A stretch of DNA of 64,000 nucleotides, from contig NZ_CP071090.1 of the NCBI RefSeq assembly GCF_017301735.1, forward strand, positions 1,240,001 to 1,304,000, given 5' to 3'. This document shows positions 60,401 to 64,000 of the stretch, piece after piece (position 1 is the first letter of the stretch; every line of letters starts with the position of its first letter). The position numbers and the translations under genes are program-made. Below the pieces are notes generated by a model. It saw only the letters and a program-made list of their open reading frames with translations, had not been told where the DNA came from and ran no database searches. The DNA is from Pyxidicoccus parkwaysis (GTDB lineage Bacteria; Myxococcota; Myxococcia; Myxococcales; Myxococcaceae).

Positions 60401-61096
60401 TCAGCGCACGGCCTTCCAGAAGAAGAGGGCGGTGGCGCGCTTGTTCCGGTTGTCGCCCCGCCCGAAGTAGTCGGTGGCGGAGTGCACGATGTCCGCGCGG
60501 TAGACGAGGAGCCGGTTGAAGACGTTCTCGACCTCCACGTCCTGGACCCACGCATTCGCGGGAAGCTTCGTCACGCCGAAGGCCTGCGGGAGGTTGACGC
60601 AGCCGGGAGGGCAGGTGTTGCCGCCCAGTCCTCCGCCCGGAAGGCGCAGGCGGAAGAAGGACGTGCCCACGTGCTTCCGGGGCGGCTGCGGGTGCAGGTA
60701 GATGACGGCCGCGAAGTCGCACAGCGCCAGCGAGTCCACATGGGGCTTGGCGGTGGACTCCGTCTCGCCCACCAACTGCACGTGGTTGTGGGACAGCGCG
60801 CCCTGGGTGGGGGCTTCCTGCTTGAGGGCGCGCACGCCGGTCTGCTCGCAAATCCATCGCTCCACGGGCGCCAGCTCCCGCGGCGTGAGGGCGTGCGGAG
60901 CGCGGATGCCGGGCCAGACTTCCGGGCGCCACGGCGCGCCCTGCATCCAGTCCCCGCGCGCGAGGTTGCGCTCGTAGACCTCCAGGGCGTTGGGCAGCAC
61001 GTCGTCCTTGACCCAATAGTCCCGCCCCAGCTTCGGCTTCCGGTACGGAAGCACGTCGCGAACGGCCGACGCGAGACTCCGGTGTTCCATCACCAT
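60401..61096 (-). CDS. DUF6445-like putative 2-oxoglutarate/Fe(II) oxygenase-fold protein
   Basis: A 231-residue protein. AKPHVDSLALCDFAAVIYL carries an HxD pair, and DIVHSATDYFGRGDNRNKRATALFFW carries the distal His and Arg at the spacing of a double-stranded beta-helix dioxygenase. The pattern matches my recollection of DUF6445. The substrate is unknown. ATGs at 61096 and 61090 are both possible. The region from 61097 to 61363 holds no gene. Confidence 0.72.
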   Translation of the reverse strand: MVMEHRSLASAVRDVLPYRKPKLGRDYWVKDDVLPNALEVYERNLARGDWMQGAPWRPEVWPGIRAPHALTPRELAPVERWICEQTGVRALKQEAPTQGALSHNHVQLVGETESTAKPHVDSLALCDFAAVIYLHPQPPRKHVGTSFFRLRLPGGGLGGNTCPPGCVNLPQAFGVTKLPANAWVQDVEVENVFNRLLVYRADIVHSATDYFGRGDNRNKRATALFFWKAVR

Positions 61097-61363
61097 GACG
61101 AGGACCGCCTTTCACCCAGACGCCACCGTGGTGGACCCGGCGCGCGGTGATGCGCGGAGGCGCGGGTCCGGTCGTCGTGGCGCGACGTGTGACAGCGTGG
61201 ACTCTGCTCCGCTGTCCACCGAGGCGGGGGCGCTGAAACACATCGAAATGCGCGGAGGAGCGCACAGTGCGGCGCGCCTCGCACACCGTGTCGCGACGTG
61301 GGGCGTTTTGCCCCGACTCATGTCGGGCGCCCACGCGGGTTCCAGCTGGCGCTTCGGACCGGC

Positions 61364-61470
61364 TCAGTCCTGGTGCGTCCGCCTCCGCCGTAGCGCCAGG
61401 GCCGCCAGCGCCAGCCACGCGAGCGGTGCCGCCGGAACCGCCGGTTGGACGCGTAGTCCGTCTCCGTGAA
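61364..61470 (-). pseudogene. orphan MYXO-CTERM-like tail
   Basis: On the minus strand the frame ending at TGA 61364-61366 reads PAVPAAPLAWLALAALALRRRRTHQD, given in pieces as PAVPAAPLAWLALAALAL and RRRRTHQD: a hydrophobic helix plus Arg cluster as in MYXO-CTERM proteins. The usual Gly-Cys is absent, and no credible gene body or start codon lies upstream on that strand before 61560. It may be the decayed 3' end of a lost surface-protein gene. Confidence 0.45.
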
Positions 61471-61689
61471 GCCGGTCCCGCGCGGCGACAGGGCCGGCCT
61501 CTTTTTTCCAACTCTGGCTGGCGATTGCAACAGCCCTCCACCTGTCACCGGGTAATGAAGCCCTCCAGCCCTTCGCGGCTCGCGCTCTCGTGGTAATTTG
61601 CGTCTTCGCGTCGGCACTCGCCGTCCTGGACGTTGACCGGGCCGGTGCTCCAGGAGCAGCTCACCCGTTCAATCCCCGGCGGCTACCCC

Positions 61690-64000
61690 ATGCGCTTTCG
61701 TTGCTCGCTGTGCAACAGCCTCATTACCGTCACCGATTCGCGGGCGGTCAGGGCCACGTGCGGCGCCTGCACCTTCGAGCAGCCGATTCCCGGGCGTTCC
61801 ACGACCTCGAGCGAGCAGCAGGCGAGCACCGTCAGCGCGATGGACACGTCCGCGCCCCCGTCCGCACCGCTCCCGAGCTCGCAGCCTGTCGCTCACTCGC
61901 AGGTGCTGCCACCGCCCATGGAGGAGAACGAGGACGAAGACGAGATTGACGAACGCTCGGACGAAGATGGCGGCTCGCGCGGTATGGGGCGGAAGAGGGG
62001 GAGGGAGGAGCCGTACGAGCGCAAAGTCCAAAGGGTGGAGCCGGTCGAGAGAAGGGCCGAAGAGAACGATCCTCCGAGTGAGGAGGCCATCGTCTTTCGC
62101 GAGGGCCGGACCACGCTGCGGGATCGACGGCCGCTACGTTGGATCATCCATCCCGGTCATCTCGCCGGCGACGGTTGGCACATCGTCGCCGCATTGCTGG
62201 TCGAGCCTGAGCTCCGGGTGGCGATCGTCGTTCTCACGGAGATTCGCGCCTTGTGGATGGCGCGCGGGAGCTTCGAAGCGTTCCTGCCGAGGGCTCTCGA
62301 GCGTCTCACGGAGCTCCACGACACCGCCCCGGCCCCCTCCACCATCGCCAAGCAGAGGAAAAAACGCGGCTACAACGCGGCGGGCCTGCACCATCGTGCG
62401 ATTCGTCATTGGGCAGAGACGACAGCGTTGCTCGAGTCGATCGCGGAGTCGGGTATCTCGTTCGAACGGATCGTGCTCGTTCCGGGGTTGGAGTGCTGGG
62501 AGGAGATCGACAACCCCTACTTGCCCGCTCGCCGTCTGGTCGAAGAGAACAACGCGCTCGTCGGGATCCAGCCGGGCGATTTCGTAGGCATGACGCAGGC
62601 GTCGACGTCGTGCGTAGCCCGGTGGCTGCACGTGAGCCGCGGCAACACGATTGACCTCCTCCGCTTGAGGCTCGCCCCCGTGACGATGGATGGGGCCACC
62701 GAAGCCATCGCGAACGCGCTGAGAGCGCATCTTGCTCGCGTGCCTCGGGGCTACCGCGTGCTCGTGGTCATGATGCGCAAGGCCGACGAGAACCGGCAGC
62801 ACAACACGACCCTCGCGATCTTCCAGCAGCTTCTCGAATTGGTGCGGAGCATCAATACCCGAGAGAGCGGCTACTACATCCTCCCGCTCGGCGGCTCGGC
62901 GGCGCGGACGCACTCGGATGAAACGGGCGTTCCAATCCCGAGCGCGGATTGCATTCTGCCGCCGTTCAACATGTTTTCCTTGCTCGAGCAGCTCGACCGT
63001 CGCGCGGAGCCCGCGCGCACGACCCGGTCGCTGGTCGCCGAGTTCTGGCGCGTTCTCGCGGGCATGGAGAACGTCTGCCTGTTCGGAGGACGCAGCGGCT
63101 CACTCGATATCGCCGCGTTCATGGGCGTCCGGCGCATCTACTGTTTCGACGTGCTGCAGATGAAGGAATCGTTCGTGGTGACGGATGCGCCGGGCGACTG
63201 GGCCGCCGACGACGGGAACATCCGCTTGTTTCTCACCTGGCGTCTGATGACGATCGGGTTTCTCGACCACCAGACCCACCTGCTCGCCCCGGATTCCGTT
63301 CGCGCCTTCCTCGCCGGCCAGGACCAGGACCCCGCTGCGCTCGGGCGGACCGTCCTGCCGGACCTGGGTTACGACGAGGTCTTCCGTGTGGCCCGGGCGA
63401 ATGAGCTGACGGCGGTGAGCAACGCTGGGGTGATCACGAGCAGCAGGCGACGTTGGGCGCTCCTGATGTATCTCGCAACGCAGTTCCCCAGCATCGAGGC
63501 ATTCTTCCCAGGCCAGGGCGGAGGCGCGCCCACGCCGCCCCCGGGCCCTGCTCCGTACGATCTCGACGCCGACGCCACCGAGAGGCAGTCCCGCAATACG
63601 TGCGGGGTGCGGGCGTCGTGGAACGCGGGTGCGTATGCCGCGGGCCGGCGCGATGCGCTGACGCGCGGCTTCATCTACGCCGAAGAGGACGAGCTGCCCA
63701 TCGACTCCAGTTCCGACGACATCCGCGAGTCTCTCGACGAGCGGCAGAGCGACGTCAGCATCGTCGAGAGCACTCCCGATCTCGCTGCGCTCGTGACCGG
63801 GTACCGCAACCACGATTTCGTCGGCGAGCAGATCGAGGCCCTGACACCGGTGCAGCGCCTGCTGCCGCTGGTCCAGTTCGCGGCACGAGAGCGCCCCGCG
63901 GCGACATTCGTGTTGAACACCCGAGCGAACGGCGCGAACAGCCTCTCGGCGGCGCGCGGCGGTCTTCATTGGATTGCAGTCCACGTCACCCGGGATGGCA
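61690..64000 (+). CDS. large zinc-ribbon multidomain protein, partial (runs off window)
   Basis: At least 770 residues with no stop before the window end. ATG 61690 starts MRFRCSLCNS; C5, C8, C24 and C27 form a zinc ribbon. Residues ~35-130 are a Ser/Pro then Glu/Arg-rich disordered linker. Residues ~145-560 read as one or two alpha/beta domains, including YRVLVVMMRKADENRQHNT and LFGGRSGSLDIAAFMGVRRI followed by YCFD, which recalls a GT-B glycosyltransferase nucleotide-binding half (weak inference). At the edge, FVLNTRANGANS and GGLHWIAVHV recall the His region of Ulp1/C48-like cysteine proteases. It could be a secreted effector or toxin. The stop at 61594 limits upstream extension; a GTG at 61645 is an alternative start. 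Confidence 0.7.
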   Translation, partial: MRFRCSLCNSLITVTDSRAVRATCGACTFEQPIPGRSTTSSEQQASTVSAMDTSAPPSAPLPSSQPVAHSQVLPPPMEENEDEDEIDERSDEDGGSRGMGRKRGREEPYERKVQRVEPVERRAEENDPPSEEAIVFREGRTTLRDRRPLRWIIHPGHLAGDGWHIVAALLVEPELRVAIVVLTEIRALWMARGSFEAFLPRALERLTELHDTAPAPSTIAKQRKKRGYNAAGLHHRAIRHWAETTALLESIAESGISFERIVLVPGLECWEEIDNPYLPARRLVEENNALVGIQPGDFVGMTQASTSCVARWLHVSRGNTIDLLRLRLAPVTMDGATEAIANALRAHLARVPRGYRVLVVMMRKADENRQHNTTLAIFQQLLELVRSINTRESGYYILPLGGSAARTHSDETGVPIPSADCILPPFNMFSLLEQLDRRAEPARTTRSLVAEFWRVLAGMENVCLFGGRSGSLDIAAFMGVRRIYCFDVLQMKESFVVTDAPGDWAADDGNIRLFLTWRLMTIGFLDHQTHLLAPDSVRAFLAGQDQDPAALGRTVLPDLGYDEVFRVARANELTAVSNAGVITSSRRRWALLMYLATQFPSIEAFFPGQGGGAPTPPPGPAPYDLDADATERQSRNTCGVRASWNAGAYAAGRRDALTRGFIYAEEDELPIDSSSDDIRESLDERQSDVSIVESTPDLAALVTGYRNHDFVGEQIEALTPVQRLLPLVQFAARERPAATFVLNTRANGANSLSAARGGLHWIAVHVTRDG

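Overview
The window looks like a chromosomal segment of a myxobacterium, most likely Myxococcaceae (Myxococcus, Corallococcus or Pyxidicoccus type). The DNA is very GC-rich with strong G/C third-position bias. Two secreted proteins end in MYXO-CTERM sorting tails, and there are many lipoproteins, a sigma-54 activator and an ECF41 sigma factor. The genus is inferred from these traits only.

Layout. 0-6.3 kb: a sigma-54 activator divergent from an SPFH/flotillin operon, with a sigma-54-like promoter between them, then a hypothetical gene, a 66-bp tandem repeat block and a class V aminotransferase. 6.3-12 kb: gmd and a GDP-4-keto-6-deoxymannose reductase, then a beta-propeller-phytase-like MYXO-CTERM protein next to a 5'-nucleotidase lipoprotein. 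12-17.7 kb: a DUF2760-like/Hsp70/Hsp70 operon and tRNA-Ala(CGC) with recognisable promoter and terminator. 17.9-27.6 kb: a TPR membrane protein, heme O synthase, a two-gene ABC exporter, a cupredoxin-like lipoprotein, a lipase-maturation-factor family protein whose start region is triplicated, and a secreted hypothetical. 27.6-32 kb: a Cpx-like envelope-stress cluster (Spy/CpxP-like protein, small His-rich protein, response regulator, kinase), a cold-shock protein and a cupin.

32.07-40.40 kb reads as an acquired island. It is bounded by a 19-bp direct repeat that matches a tRNA T-arm/3' end. A tyrosine-integrase C-terminal remnant lies next to the right repeat, and a strong terminator follows the tRNA-like 3' end. 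Inside are three decayed IS91-family transposase 3' ends, all in the same orientation. The cargo is visibly less GC-rich: a zinc-ribbon/DUF4145-like protein, and a 1228-residue STAND-like P-loop NTPase with a nuclease-like N-terminal domain and a long helical C-terminus. There is also a truncated FG-GAP gene, an XRE regulator and an epimerase fragment. This is the best candidate here for an undescribed (probably anti-phage) system.

40.4-54.9 kb: two secreted hypotheticals, then a cluster of TonB receptor, chemoreceptor-like protein, YfiR-like protein and Tat-exported GMC oxidoreductase. It is followed by a frameshifted small gene, a frameshifted lipoprotein toxin (SitA-like) with an intact SMI1-type immunity gene, an FAD oxidoreductase/ECF41 sigma pair, and a nucleotide-sugar dehydratase overlapping a WbuC-like cupin. 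55-64 kb: a 1304-residue repeat protein carrying both a lipobox and a MYXO-CTERM tail, an FAD monooxygenase, a DUF6445-like protein, an orphan MYXO-CTERM-like tail, and a large zinc-ribbon protein that runs off the right edge.
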